Positions 33,518 through 47,439 of a DNA stretch of 64,000 nt are shown here, in pieces. Both the position numbers and the translations under genes were made by a program. Source of the stretch: Paraspadella gotoi (lineage: Eukaryota; Chaetognatha); contig CM119265.1 in assembly GCA_051294375.1 (NCBI GenBank), forward strand, positions 18,462,631-18,526,630, written 5' to 3'. How positions within the stretch are numbered: position 1 is the first letter of the stretch; every line of letters begins with the position of its first letter. The notes under the pieces were generated by a model. That model did no database searches. It was given only the letters and a program-made list of their open reading frames with translations, and had not been told where the DNA came from.

Positions 33518-35770
33518 TCAACGACCTTTCAAAGCTCGACAAATAACGTTACGGACCTTGTAAACGATAACGAAAAAAATACCTAACAACAATACTGCTT
33601 GGAGTACAGGCGCAGTGTTCGGCGGTGGCGGCGGGGTTGGCATCGACCAATGATTTACTCCTCTTCGATCCGGAATAAGATTGAGGGTTAGTAATAGGAC
33701 GGAAACGGCTTCGTCGCGGCTAATCAAGAACTTGTCTTCGAAACTAAAAAAGCCCAAAGTAGACCCAGAAAAAACATCTATGAGCTGAAATTGTTGTGCC
33801 GAGGGAAGCAAGGGATAGTAGGTCTTGAAAATGGAAAAATATATTTCTGTCTCCACTGCGTCACCTGCAGGTAAAAGTTTGAGAGATAAAACATTTAATT
33901 CGATTCAAAAATACTCATAAATTACCTTCCATCATTTCTTTCGATTGTTCGGCGAGAAAAGCAATGGCGAGGGACATCCCGCTCATTTCTTTTACCCATA
34001 TTCCAACTTCCTCCTCAATATCTGGAAGATGTTTTAGTTTGCGACCCTGCTTTCCCAACGGATCTTGATTGATGTCGATGATTCTTTTGTTTTTCAGAAG
34101 TTCCTACGAAGTTTTTTTCGAACAACAATTAAATGACAATGATCGTAACGAATACAGTCAGAGTTTGTTCTTCTCTTTCCCTTCCGACAAACCTTCGCCC
34201 ACGGATCAATCTCCTCCAAATCGACAGACATGAACAAAGGGGACGCCCAAATAGCCCACATGGCCATTTGCACTCGACATTCGTGCTCCGATAGTCCCTC
34301 GTTCCCGATCAACAGTTGGTCGGCGTCGTTCCATGCGCCGGGTCTCGCGAGGTCCGCAATGTCGTCCTGGAGGCGCTCGTATGTGCGAACGATACCTAGG
34401 ATCGAATTTATGGACTCCGTGACGTCGTCGGCGATGCGCCACATGTTGCAGTGTCGCGCCACAAGAGACCAATTCGGTGCTCTACGGGCAGTCAAGACGT
34501 AGAATGGCCAAGAGCAGAGGTAGGCAATCGGTCGTCCGGTTTGCATTAAGAGATTCGACATCATTATATAATCGGGCTGTAAATAAAATGGATAAGGGTG
34601 AGGAATCGGGTGAGGGTGTGGCAACGACAACAACAACCATCAAGACCACAATCACAAGAAATTTAGTTATGTTGACCTTTCAACCTCGCAGAACATTACC
34701 TGACCTTGCTCTTTGTTTTAACTATTGTTCTTGCTCTATTTTTTTTTCTTCTTCTTTCCGTTTTTCACGGTTTTTTTTAATTTTTTTTGAATGATTTCGT
34801 TCAATTAACAATTTTGTTAAAAACCGTAGCTTCAAACTCTTGAAACTTTCTTCCGACATATGGGGCGAGAACAAAAAATGTATGTATAATAGATGGTGGA
34901 TGGGAGTGAGTCAAGCGAGACTTAGACCTACGAAGTACTTAGTTTGTATTTTTTTCATAGAAATCGATTTCAACATCAGTTGAGTAAAAATAACTCTTGC
35001 ATCTCACTAATATTACCAACAACAAACGCTAGCTAAACATTGCAACTATCTATATATTATTCAACGCCGAGTTCAATTACACGGGCAACCTCAAGATGAT
35101 TCGGTGGCACGTAACAACCGTCGAACTTGACCATGTCGACGCCCCATTCGGCGTACAGACGTGCGTCCTCCGCAAAGTGACCTTTGTTTCCGGGATACTT
35201 CATGCACGTTTTCAATCCGACGGAGCCGTAAATGCCGAATTTGAGTCCATGAGAGTGAACGAAATCGACCAAGTGCTTCATTCCGTTTGGGAATCTGAGA
35301 GATAAAAAACCTTGATGCAGTTCTCGTCGTCAAGATTTGTGACTTGTAATAATGGAAAAATAAAAAACCTCGTTGGATCTGGAGTAAGTTTTTCGTCTTT
35401 GTCGCGTTGCCTGCTGAGCCAACAGTCGTCGAGTGCGACATAATTGTATCCAGCGGCCAAGTATCCCTCGTTGACCATCGCCAGGACGGTTCGTTTTATC
35501 AGGGCCTCGCTGCAATCATGACGGAAATGCTTAAATTTCGACAGCTGTCGTGAATTTTAATCCATATTCCGTTCCACGGTTCTCATCTCCCGACCTGATG
35601 CAATGGCGCGGTTGTTTCTTGCAGTCCGTCTCGCACTTAAAGCGTTGCCAGCTCATCCATCCCATCGGTGGAGTGAGAGCGACACCGTTATAAAGACCGA
35701 GGCCAATACGACAGCACCATAAAAGGGTTATCGCAACAACGAAGAGATACAAAGGCAAAGAGGAGATCAT
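33518..35770 (-). CDS. GH27 alpha-galactosidase / alpha-N-acetylgalactosaminidase with C-terminal membrane anchor
   Basis: Glycoside hydrolase removing terminal alpha-galactose or alpha-GalNAc. Six exons (35770-35595, 35509-35369, 35294-35090, 34576-34193, 34103-33926, 33864-33518) sum to 1431 nt, 476 residues. A signal peptide (about residues 1-26, Leu/Val-rich) leads to LYNGVALTPPMGWMSWQRF. Then come YVALDDCWL, LKFGIYGSVGLKTCMKYPG, VDMVKFDGCY (nucleophile Asp), RPIAYLCSWPFY and PGAWNDADQLLIGN (acid/base Asp). Next are SPLFMSVDL and a DINQDPLGKQGR segment. The order is that of GLA/NAGA, and CSWPFY is nearer NAGA/GLA of animals than plant enzymes. Unusually, after a Pro-rich linker (PTPPPPPN) the protein ends with a hydrophobic helix (VLQAVLLLGIFFVIVY) and a basic tail (KVRNVICRALKGR). 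That predicts a type I membrane protein and not a soluble lysosomal enzyme. GLA and NAGA cannot be separated by eye. Confidence 0.9.
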
Positions 35771-36647
35771 GACTGCTTTCGACCTTAGGACGCGCAAATA
35801 AATTAGTTAGGGAAATGCGCGGACGGGGTGAGGCTTTTTAGGCTCGATTTATGCGGGCATATTAGCCGAGATTTTTTTAGGACACATGATCTAAAAAAAT
35901 TGAATAAAGCTTTGGTTTAATTCGGATGGAGTGCGTTAAACTTTTTGAACATTAAAGACAAAAGAATATATAGCCCCGAAACAAAAAAATTGAAAATTGA
36001 CTATAAAACAAAGAATAGGAATAAGCAATAAATATTTCCTAGAAATTTCAGAAAATTAGTAACGTAACTATACACTTCAGAATACAAATCGGAATGCTAA
36101 CTTTAAATTTTCCATCACTAATCGATAGTCAACAATAAATATTTTTATAATTCTAATCACTTAGAAAAGTATTGGCATTATAATTATAATAATTATAATT
36201 ATAATCCTTAATCCACTAACAAAAAGAATTTACCTCGCTAAAATGATACTTCATTTAATAACATCATGTGGCGGCACGACTTATATAAGCCGTGTCACCA
36301 TTGTCCACTATCAGCCTTGTCTCAATGGCCACCTCAGGAATCAGTATGTCAAAATGTCACTAAGTATGTACGTCATAAAAGCAGATCGTAAGTCTGAAAA
36401 AACCTTTAATATAACATTCGAGACGAATCTCGCGTCCCTTCCCCCCCCCAAAAAAAAATAAAACTAATAAATCAAATTGGAAATAAACACGAAAGTTAAT
36501 AGAAAAAATATGTATCTTTAGAAACGCTGTCAGAATTAAAACGTTAAACTTAAATATCAAAAATTCACAACACAAAATAATTTAAGAAATAACAGTAAAA
36601 GAAAAAAAAAAAAAAAACTGAAGGAACGAAGACTTTTTTTTTGATGA

Positions 36648-39417
36648 TCACGAGTCCTCAGCAAGGGATCCTTGAGATTTTTCACCCTCCTCCGTCGTCG
36701 TCGTCGCATCTTCGGTTCTTTTGACGGCGTCGGGTCGGAGAATCTCCCTTTTCCTGTCCTCTTCCATCGTCGGAAAGAGGATGTTAAAGCTCATTCCAAT
36801 GGGGACGTGATCGGTGAGAGAAGCCAGGGCGGCGATGAAGGAAAAGTGTTCCAAGTCTGGAACGAAGCGGGAGTCCAGAACGCGGCCGAAACAGATGTAG
36901 TCGATTCGCCGTTTGCCTGGAAAGGCAGGGGAAAACGGGGAAAAAAAAATCTTTAGGGATCATTACGAGCATTGATAAAAGGCTTTAATGATGTTTTTAC
37001 CGTTGCCATTATCGACACCACCGCGCTCCGAGCTTGCCACATAATCCGGTCGACGCGCGTCGTCCTTGAGTGTCTCTCTCAAAGCTTCCGGGGTGGCCAC
37101 CTCTTCGTCGTAAAGGCGAGACTGGATTAACTCAGTACCGACAGTCCACGGTTTATCCTCCCCAGACGCTTTCCTAAGGATGGTGGCGATTAAAATTGTT
37201 AACTATAGACAATTTATTATACATAAAATATACGTGTAATTCTAACGTGGGGCATCTTATATATTCATTATTATTATTATTATATAAAAAAAACCTGCAA
37301 GGGTCGATGTAAAGACTTTGAAAGAGTTCATGGGACCACTTCTGCTCATCGCTGGTGGATTCGGAATCGAAGTTCAAGTCACCCGAAAGAATGTCCAAAC
37401 AAACGACCTGCTTGGCGCCAGAATAGGATTCTCGGTCGTGAAACTTTTTGATGTCTTCCACGGCCAGATCCAACTGACGTTTTTGAAATTTTCCCGAGTT
37501 GGCTGATATTCGCGCTTGAAGGTGGGTTTGACTGATGAAGCCGACCACCTCAGTGCCGTCCTGAAGACGAGCGATCAGCACCTTGACCAAGAGGATGCCC
37601 TTGCAGGCCATGCTATCGGAACCCTCGTGGGCGCCGTATTTGTGGAACTCGGCATCAAGAATGGGATATCGAGAGGCGAAGAGCAATCCGCTATTACAAG
37701 GCAGAAAGCAGGGTCTCTCGGCTATGTCGTAGAGAATGTAGTTAAAGTGTTTGCGCAGCTTTTGAATAATTATCTTTGCGGCGCCGCGATCGAAAACCTC
37801 GCAGAGGCAAAGAAAATCCAGGTTTTTAGAGAAGTAGAGATCCACATCGTGGGAGAAAGCGTCGAATCGACGGAGAATTTTGCCATGGGTGACAACGTCC
37901 ACCCCGGCGACGCCGTTTTCAATAGAGTCAACGTTGGACGCGTTTTCGGAGATCGAAGACGCGTCTCGGATCTTATATCCCGGCGGCGCCGAGCTCATCA
38001 TGATCTTCGGGACGGCGGAATGGTTGGGCAAGTTCTTGACGCTCTGGGCGTCGACGGTGTCGATGGAGACGGATTCCCCGTCGCCCACGCTACCGCCACC
38101 CGCCGTGGGTCCGAGGCTGAAAGCGACAGGATTGGGCAGCGCAGCCGTCGTCGACGTAATGACGCTGGAAGCGATGGACGAGGTCTCGTCAAGACCGACG
38201 ATAGAAGTTTTCATCTTGCGGCCGCCATAACTGAAAAGAGAAACGGAAGCTATTCTTTAAAGATCATAATTAAAATAGTACTGGAATTTGAAGTACGTTA
38301 AATACTTGTTAAAGAACAATCCTAACGCACCTTTCTTCGTTGACTGAGCCGTTTTCCGTTCGGTTCTCATCGCAACTGGCGTTGTCCAGGGCGGAGACGG
38401 AGTGATTGACAGAAGTCAAGCACATGTTGGAGTCGTACTCCTTGGACCGAATCTCGCCAGGCTCAAGCCGGTCGTCCTTTAAACTAACTACAGGGTTTTC
38501 CATTGGCTTGATTTTATACAGCTGCGAGTAGAGTGACCTTTGCGAGAGTTTGTCGTCTGTGGCGAGAAGCGTTCGAGCATCCGAGGTCACGGTAACCGCG
38601 TCCCCCGATTGTGCGTCATCCTTTGATATAGAAGGTTCAAAAGACATTTGAATTTTTAAACGCATAAATCTTAATCGTTATGAATTCTATTTCATACTTT
38701 CGAGACACTAAACAGTAAACGTCAAGAAGGGCTTACTATCAATGATTAACGTCCGAGAAAAGTCTATGAGCGAAACATCCCATTATTAAGTTTTGAGAAC
38801 GCACCTTAGCAAGTAGCGATGGCGTCTCGGATCCGTTTACGCGGACGATGACTTCGTCCAGATTTCCGTCGCGCACTAGGCGATCGACGATAGGCCCAGC
38901 GCGATTCCCCGGCGCATCGAGATTATTTGAGCGCGTGGCAAATTCGGGCAACAGGCAAACATTGGCCGTGGCCACACTGAAAACCCGCGGGGCGGAACCG
39001 GGCGCCCACGTGTCAACGGATGAATCAGCGTAGCCATTCTCAATGTATATGTAAGGCTTTCGGCAAAATTGAAGAGGGAACCAAACGAACGCGGCGAGCA
39101 GAGCTAAGGGAAGAGTGACGAGCAGTCCCGCGATTAGAAATGGGAAGGCGAAAAAGACGATGCAGAGATACTGGCGGAGGAATGATCAATGAAGATTTAA
39201 TTAACGAACTTTTGGTTTAGAAACAAAAACCGTCCCCCAAAATTACTTGGTAACAAGGGTCTTCTTCCGCCCTTCTTTCTTGCTCTTTGGTGGTCGGACG
39301 GAGAAGGCGGGCGAAGATATTAATGAAAAAAAGCGTTGGGTAGAAAAGATACCAAGACGCCTCGAACAAAACCGCGTTGGCTTCACAACAGCCGAATCTC
39401 CTACGATACAACGCCAT
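36648..39417 (-). CDS. SMPD3: Neutral sphingomyelinase 2 (SMPD3)
   Basis: Membrane-attached phosphodiesterase that cleaves sphingomyelin to ceramide at Golgi and plasma membrane. Six exons (39417-39247, 39170-38805, 38620-38331, 38230-37295, 37173-37001, 36916-36648) sum to 2205 nt, 734 residues (human 655). The N-terminus has two hydrophobic hairpin segments (EASWYLFYPTLFFINIFA and IVFFAFPFLIAGLLVTLPLA) around EEDPCYQ, then KPYIYIENGYAD and SVATANVCLLPEF. A low-complexity linker leads to the catalytic domain. This contains LDFLCLCEVFDRGAA (metal-binding Glu), CNSGLLFASRYPILDAEF, SQTHLQA, SGDLNFDSES, KRRIDYICF and LASLTDHVPIGM (catalytic Asp-His). Order and motifs match nSMase2 rather than nSMase1 or SMPD4. 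Confidence 0.95.
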
Positions 39418-39602
39418 CTTCAGCGAATGATAATTGCTGAGTTAAGTATTCCGAAGTAGTACGATGAATGAGAGGGTGGCAAATAAGTTTTTGGCGATCA
39501 TTTTTAAAAGCTGAATCGGACTGCGGAGATGAAAAAATTTTACAAAAAATATCACAGTAAGCAAGTTTAACGTAATACTAAAACCTAAGCAAAAATGAAT
39601 TA

Positions 39603-42285
<2,683 letters not shown>

Positions 42286-43169
42286 TTGATTTTATCGGCC
42301 AGCTATAGAGATAACGAAAATCAAATGTTTCGAACTCACGTATTAGAAATCATTATTAAGATTAGACACACAGACTAAATAGTACGACAACAAAATAAAA
42401 AGACCGTAAACAGAATTTTAGGTATATAGAGTGACTTGAAAACAAGTCTTAGAACCGTTGAAGTGTTTTTTTTTTCGATTAACACTAGTATTAAAAAAAA
42501 TTCATTAACTACCAAAAAATAAAGAATTGAATGTCCTAGTATGTAAAATATACAACAAAACTTTTAACTGCTTTACAACAGTTGATAACAAAACAACTGG
42601 ACCGAATCATTTAAATAGTTATATATTCGTTATGTCATGATCAAATTAATGCACTATCGTTAAATTTCCGGAAAAGAAATTGGCACATTGAGGGATGATA
42701 AAGACATTTTCCATATTCGCTCCCTAGGCTTGTCGCAACCGAATTACATAAAGTTCTTTCGATAGTTAAAAAAATATTTCAATGTGTAATTAAGATTCCG
42801 GGAACTTGGAAGTGGGTATTAAATTCGATTCTACTCCTAGTCTTAGATCACTTTGGCTTCAGACCGAATAACCGATACAGCTTGAACATAGAAAAACATA
42901 ACGAAAATAGAAAAATTACCTAGTCATAAAGATTGTATCACAAAACAAGTGCTAAGCGCTTCAGCACAAATGAAACAGTAAAATACTCGGGTTTTAGTAG
43001 CCTTTCCAATTAGAAAGAATAATAAAAAAAAGACCATTAACCAAAGTCTATCCTAAGTGTACAAAATTGACTATCCCCCTCCGTACGAAACATTCGCGAA
43101 AAAAAATACTGAGTCTGTCAAAAACTCCATCTACACCCATACGCCCCCCCAGAGCAAAAAAAAAAAAAA
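42286..43169. other. Spacer between ACAT2 and TDRD3 copy 1
   Basis: AT-rich sequence that presumably includes the 3' untranslated region of the upstream-transcribed TDRD3 copy 1. I see no open frame or repeat to report. Confidence 0.6.
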
Positions 43170-46100
43170 TTATTTAAATTTGGCGACGGTGGCCGTTACT
43201 GAGCCAGGAACCCTCGCGGGAAGTTGGTGAAAAATCTGAGGCCTTGGCGCTGCCATTACCGGCGGGCCTAACCGTGGAGGCGGGGGTACGAAATCTTTCA
43301 CAGCGGGAACGGGAGGCAGGGGACAATGCGGTAGCGGTGGCGCCGGCGGGGTTGCCATTGGCGGCAACGCGGCGGTGGGTTGAGGCGGCGGAGGAAATCC
43401 CGGTCCTCCGACAAGCGAATGAGCATTGACTTGAATGGGAAACGGTTGAGGGGCGAAGGTCGACGGGTGGGGCAAAGAGGAGGAGAGACTAGTCATGCTA
43501 AAAGGGAGCGGGGCGGGACCGGCAGCGAAGAATTCGACGCCCCCGCTCGGAGCCGGCATCCATGGAATGGATCCCGGAGGAATGGCTTGCAAGAAGGCCC
43601 CCGATATTTCAGGGGGCAAGGAAGGGAGCGAGACCGGGGGTTGCAAAGGACCCATGGGAGGAAGGGAATGAGGATGGTGAAAGGAGGGGGTTAAAGTGGC
43701 CATGGGTGGTTGAGGAATAGTCATTGACGGAGAGAGACAGTCCGTAACTGTCGCGACTACTGGTGGGGGAATTGGCGGCGGGAGCAGCGGTCCCGAAGAG
43801 GGTGCCAATGGCGTCGCCTGCTGAGGCGGCGGTTGTTGTGGAATTGGAGGCGGCTGCAATGGCTGTTGAGCAACCTGTGAGGGCAGCGGAGACGAATGCG
43901 TTGGCTGCTGAGGCGGGGCCATAGGTAGTGTAGCGGGGGGATTGACGTTCGTGGCTGATTGTGTCGGTTGAACCGAAACTGCGACCACCGACGTCATCTC
44001 CGGGGATGAGGAAATGACCGCCGAGACAGTACCAGCGGCGCAACTGACAGAACCAGGAGGCGGCCCAGTAAAATTTGGAGGCGGTTGATGAACATCTGGC
44101 AACAAAAACTGTCTTGGCGGACCACTCCTCCTAGACTTGGGCGGACGAGTCTGGACATGTTGTTGTTGAGCCGAGGAGGAATAATGTTGCGACACTTGAT
44201 GCTGCTGCGGCTGCTGCGGCTGCTGCAGACAGGGAACTGGTCCTTGCCATGAACTTGAAGAAACCGCGACAGGAGGAGGAGCTGCAGGTGAAGAAATTCC
44301 CGAAGCTGATGAGGATGCCGATATCGACTGATTTGATATTGCAGCGGTGGATCCGTTGGTGCGTTTTCCCGTATGACCGCTGGAAATGGTAACGGGGCGG
44401 CCGTCAAGGGTGGAAACGTCGCTAGCATAAACCTCTTCCGTATTGCCGTAATCAATAAAAGTCACGACGGCGGTTGTACGACTAAGTTGATTGATCACTG
44501 CAGGGTAAAAACTTCCATCTTCCCAGTATTTGGCCAGAACCGTGTCACCCTGCGAAACTGGGGTAGGCGTTGTCGTCCGCCCCGATTTTGAGGGGACGCC
44601 TATCGTCTTGATCGCAGGTCCCATGCCGAAGGATCGCGGCGGAGGACCATGGACGCGCGGCGGGTAAGGCGGTTCGTGGGGGCCGCGGGCAGACTTCGAG
44701 TGATCCCACTTGGAGTAAAGAGATTCTCTGACACCACGACCTTCCTCCCAGCGATTAACGCCGCCCCGTGATTCGGAGCCGTATCGCGAGTCTTTCCGGT
44801 CTTGACGAGCGCCAGAGTCCGATTCGTGGGATCTTCTGAGCTCGACAGGACCGGCCGCCGAGGAACCTTTGGAGTCGGGCTCCTTCTTTGAACGGGAATC
44901 ATCCTTCACATCGTTGAGCTTTCCGATACCTTCCCCGCCCACGCTTTCAAGAAAACCGTTGTTCTTCTTGTAATCAGAACTAATGTTGCTCGTCTTTTCA
45001 TCGCTATTTTCCTTCGGCGTTGAGGCGGAAGGAGCATTCAGCGGTGCAGGTCCCGACTTTGTCGTCATCGGTAACGGACCGGATTTCGGCCGGAAAGTTT
45101 GATGGTGAATGGCACTGTTTGGATGTGCGGCAAAGCCTGAAGTGGACGGAGGGGGCGGGAAGTGGTTAACGCTCAATTCGTTAAAGTTATTTAAGATTCC
45201 TTCGTCAGCATCTCCGGACGCAGCGACGTCGTTATTGGATCCCTGAGTATGTTTGGACGATGATTTGCTCATCAGCTGCTTGTTCGTCTGCTTGCTTGTT
45301 TCCGTTTTGGCGTTGGCGGGAAACTTTGTCTCCAAAAAGTCAAAAAGGGTTGCGGGACCAGAAGGTCGCACGTCCTCTGCATCACCGGCGTCAATGGCAC
45401 CGCCTCCTACTGTAGCAGAACTAGTGCGGCCGCCTCGGCGTCCACCTCTCCCACTTTTTGAGCCTCGAGCAGAGTAGTCGGTCTCGTCGTTGTGGTGCGC
45501 CTTCGTAGCGGTATGTTCGACCGTCGTCGCCCAATCGACGTCGCGGTAAACGGGTTTTGATGTCACGGTGGCTGGGTGACGTTGATTGTCCTCGCCATCT
45601 TTGGCCACTGGCGCTGTGTTGACGTGAGTGGAAGTGTCGACGACGTGAGATTTCGTCCAAGTTTTGCCACCACCGAAGTTTTTCTTTGGCTCTGCCGCTT
45701 TGGCTTTAATTGCCTCCTTGACAAATAGTAAAAGACAATTTACGATCGGATTTAAACGTTGACGAAACCCAAACGAAATAGCCAAACCCACCAATTGGAC
45801 AATAACTAAAACATTAAACAAACCTGCAACGCCTCGTCCCGCTGCTGCTCAAAAGTCGACGCCGTAACATCTTTTTCGTCATTGACCTCTTTCCTCCCCT
45901 CCGTCCCTCGGACTTCGCAGGTAGCGACTGAGGGAAAGGCCGGTCGTGATGTGTCAACCTGACTGGAGGTTTTTTTCCCAAAGCCCACAAATGGAGGCGG
46001 ACCACCCTCCTGCGTGAGAATAAGTAATATAGTTAGAACTTGGTTCAGTTCCTTCCTTCTTGATTAACAACATCAACAAAGATTCTACTCAACCCGGGAT

Positions 46101-46959
46101 TCCTTTCTTACCTGACCACTATAAACTCTTCCAGTAATCTCGACCAGCCTATTGGCCTCCCACTTTTCGATGAGCTTTAACACTGAGCCACCCAATACTT
46201 TCACGTTGTTGGGGCCGACTTGAAGATAACCATGTCGGACGGGAATTCGGCCTAAAAGCTGAATCTTTGTTCCCGGCGGAGTGTTTAAACTTATCTGTAG
46301 GTAATACCCACCCAAAAATTATGTTAATTAGTTTCGACCCATTCAGCTAAAAATCGGTTAGGGAAAATCAAGGCCAATGCCACGAAACCTACATGATTAA
46401 TTGTTTCCAGTTCCAGGGCATTGACAGAAGATACACCATCCGTTAGTGTCAGCTTGAGCATCCGGGGCGCCGCTTGGGAGTCTTCATTGGCTTTTGGCGC
46501 CGCAACGTTTCGCACTTTCTGCACTTGAGTCACCATCGGTCCGTCAACGCGGTCTATCTTTCCAGCCTGAGGATAAAAAAATCGAAGCAAAATAGGAATT
46601 AAAGAAAATTTGAGGGGGGAGTATTATTAAACGTTAGTAAACACTGTACATTAAGAAAATCCAACATATAGCCTACCTTGGAAGCTTCCTCGGGTAAGCA
46701 GGCAACGCTGACGTTTTTGAGATCGACATTCTTTAACTCCTCCAGCGCGGCCTTCAAGGGGAGCTTCTCAAATTCTTCGATCTCCAGGTCGACCTTTTCC
46801 CGCGACAAGTGCCATCCCTCGGTTCGGAGCTTCTCCCACTTGCCGCTGGCGAAGGGCAAGGGCGTTTGTTTTGTTTTGTTTTTATGTTTTTTTTTTTTTT
46901 TTTACATTTACAAAGTAATAAAACAGATTCAATTACTTGGTATTTTCGCCGGAGGCCAT
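43170..46959 (-). CDS. TDRD3: TDRD3 copy 1 (Tudor domain, Pro/Gln-rich tail)
   Basis: TDRD3 links methyl-arginine marks to topoisomerase 3B and FMRP on mRNA and chromatin. Six exons (46959-46937, 46845-46677, 46566-46393, 46294-46112, 46009-45824, 45716-43170) sum to 3282 nt, 1093 residues (human about 650-740). The N-terminal OB-fold region has [57 protein letters not shown] and [17 protein letters not shown]. These are collinear with human TDRD3. [32 protein letters not shown] and TLFDFLETK follow. The Tudor domain (about 632-690) has [19 protein letters not shown] and [12 protein letters not shown], with the aromatic cage. The UBA domain of vertebrate TDRD3 is not visible. After the Tudor domain about 400 residues are Pro/Gln/Ser-rich. 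A paralogue lies 481 bp away on the same strand. Confidence 0.93.
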
Positions 46960-47439
46960 CTTGCACCGCTCAGCTCGAGACGGAAACGAGAGGCGGAGAG
47001 AGAATTAGCGATCGATTCTTTCGGTTCATGGAGGGACAAAAGGATTTCTGTCGCGATGACGTATTTGGAGCCAAGATTTTGCCGCACAAGCGTCTCCGTC
47101 GCACAGAATACAAAAACTCCTTTCGGAATATAAATGCCCTTAACTTTTATTGCATAGTTTTCGTTGGGAGAAAAGGGTCGTGGTGGTTGAGAGAACGAGA
47201 GAAAAGTGTTTCGCAGTTCGCGAAAGGAAGATCACAGTCAACAGCTAATAAACTAAAATATATTTTGTAAAAAAAAGTGCCGCATTCGTGATGAAGAGCG
47301 CTCACTGGATTTGGGACAAAAAATAAAAATTTGGCATAAATATCAAGCACAAGCGTCAATTATCACCAATTAAAATTCGTCAAAAAATCCGACAAAAAAA
47401 TGAGAAAATTTCGCACTTGTAGCTTAAAATTGCTTCGAG

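Noticed and set aside
37516-38301. Plus-strand open frame of 261 codons
   Set aside because: Antisense shadow of the SMPD3 catalytic exon.
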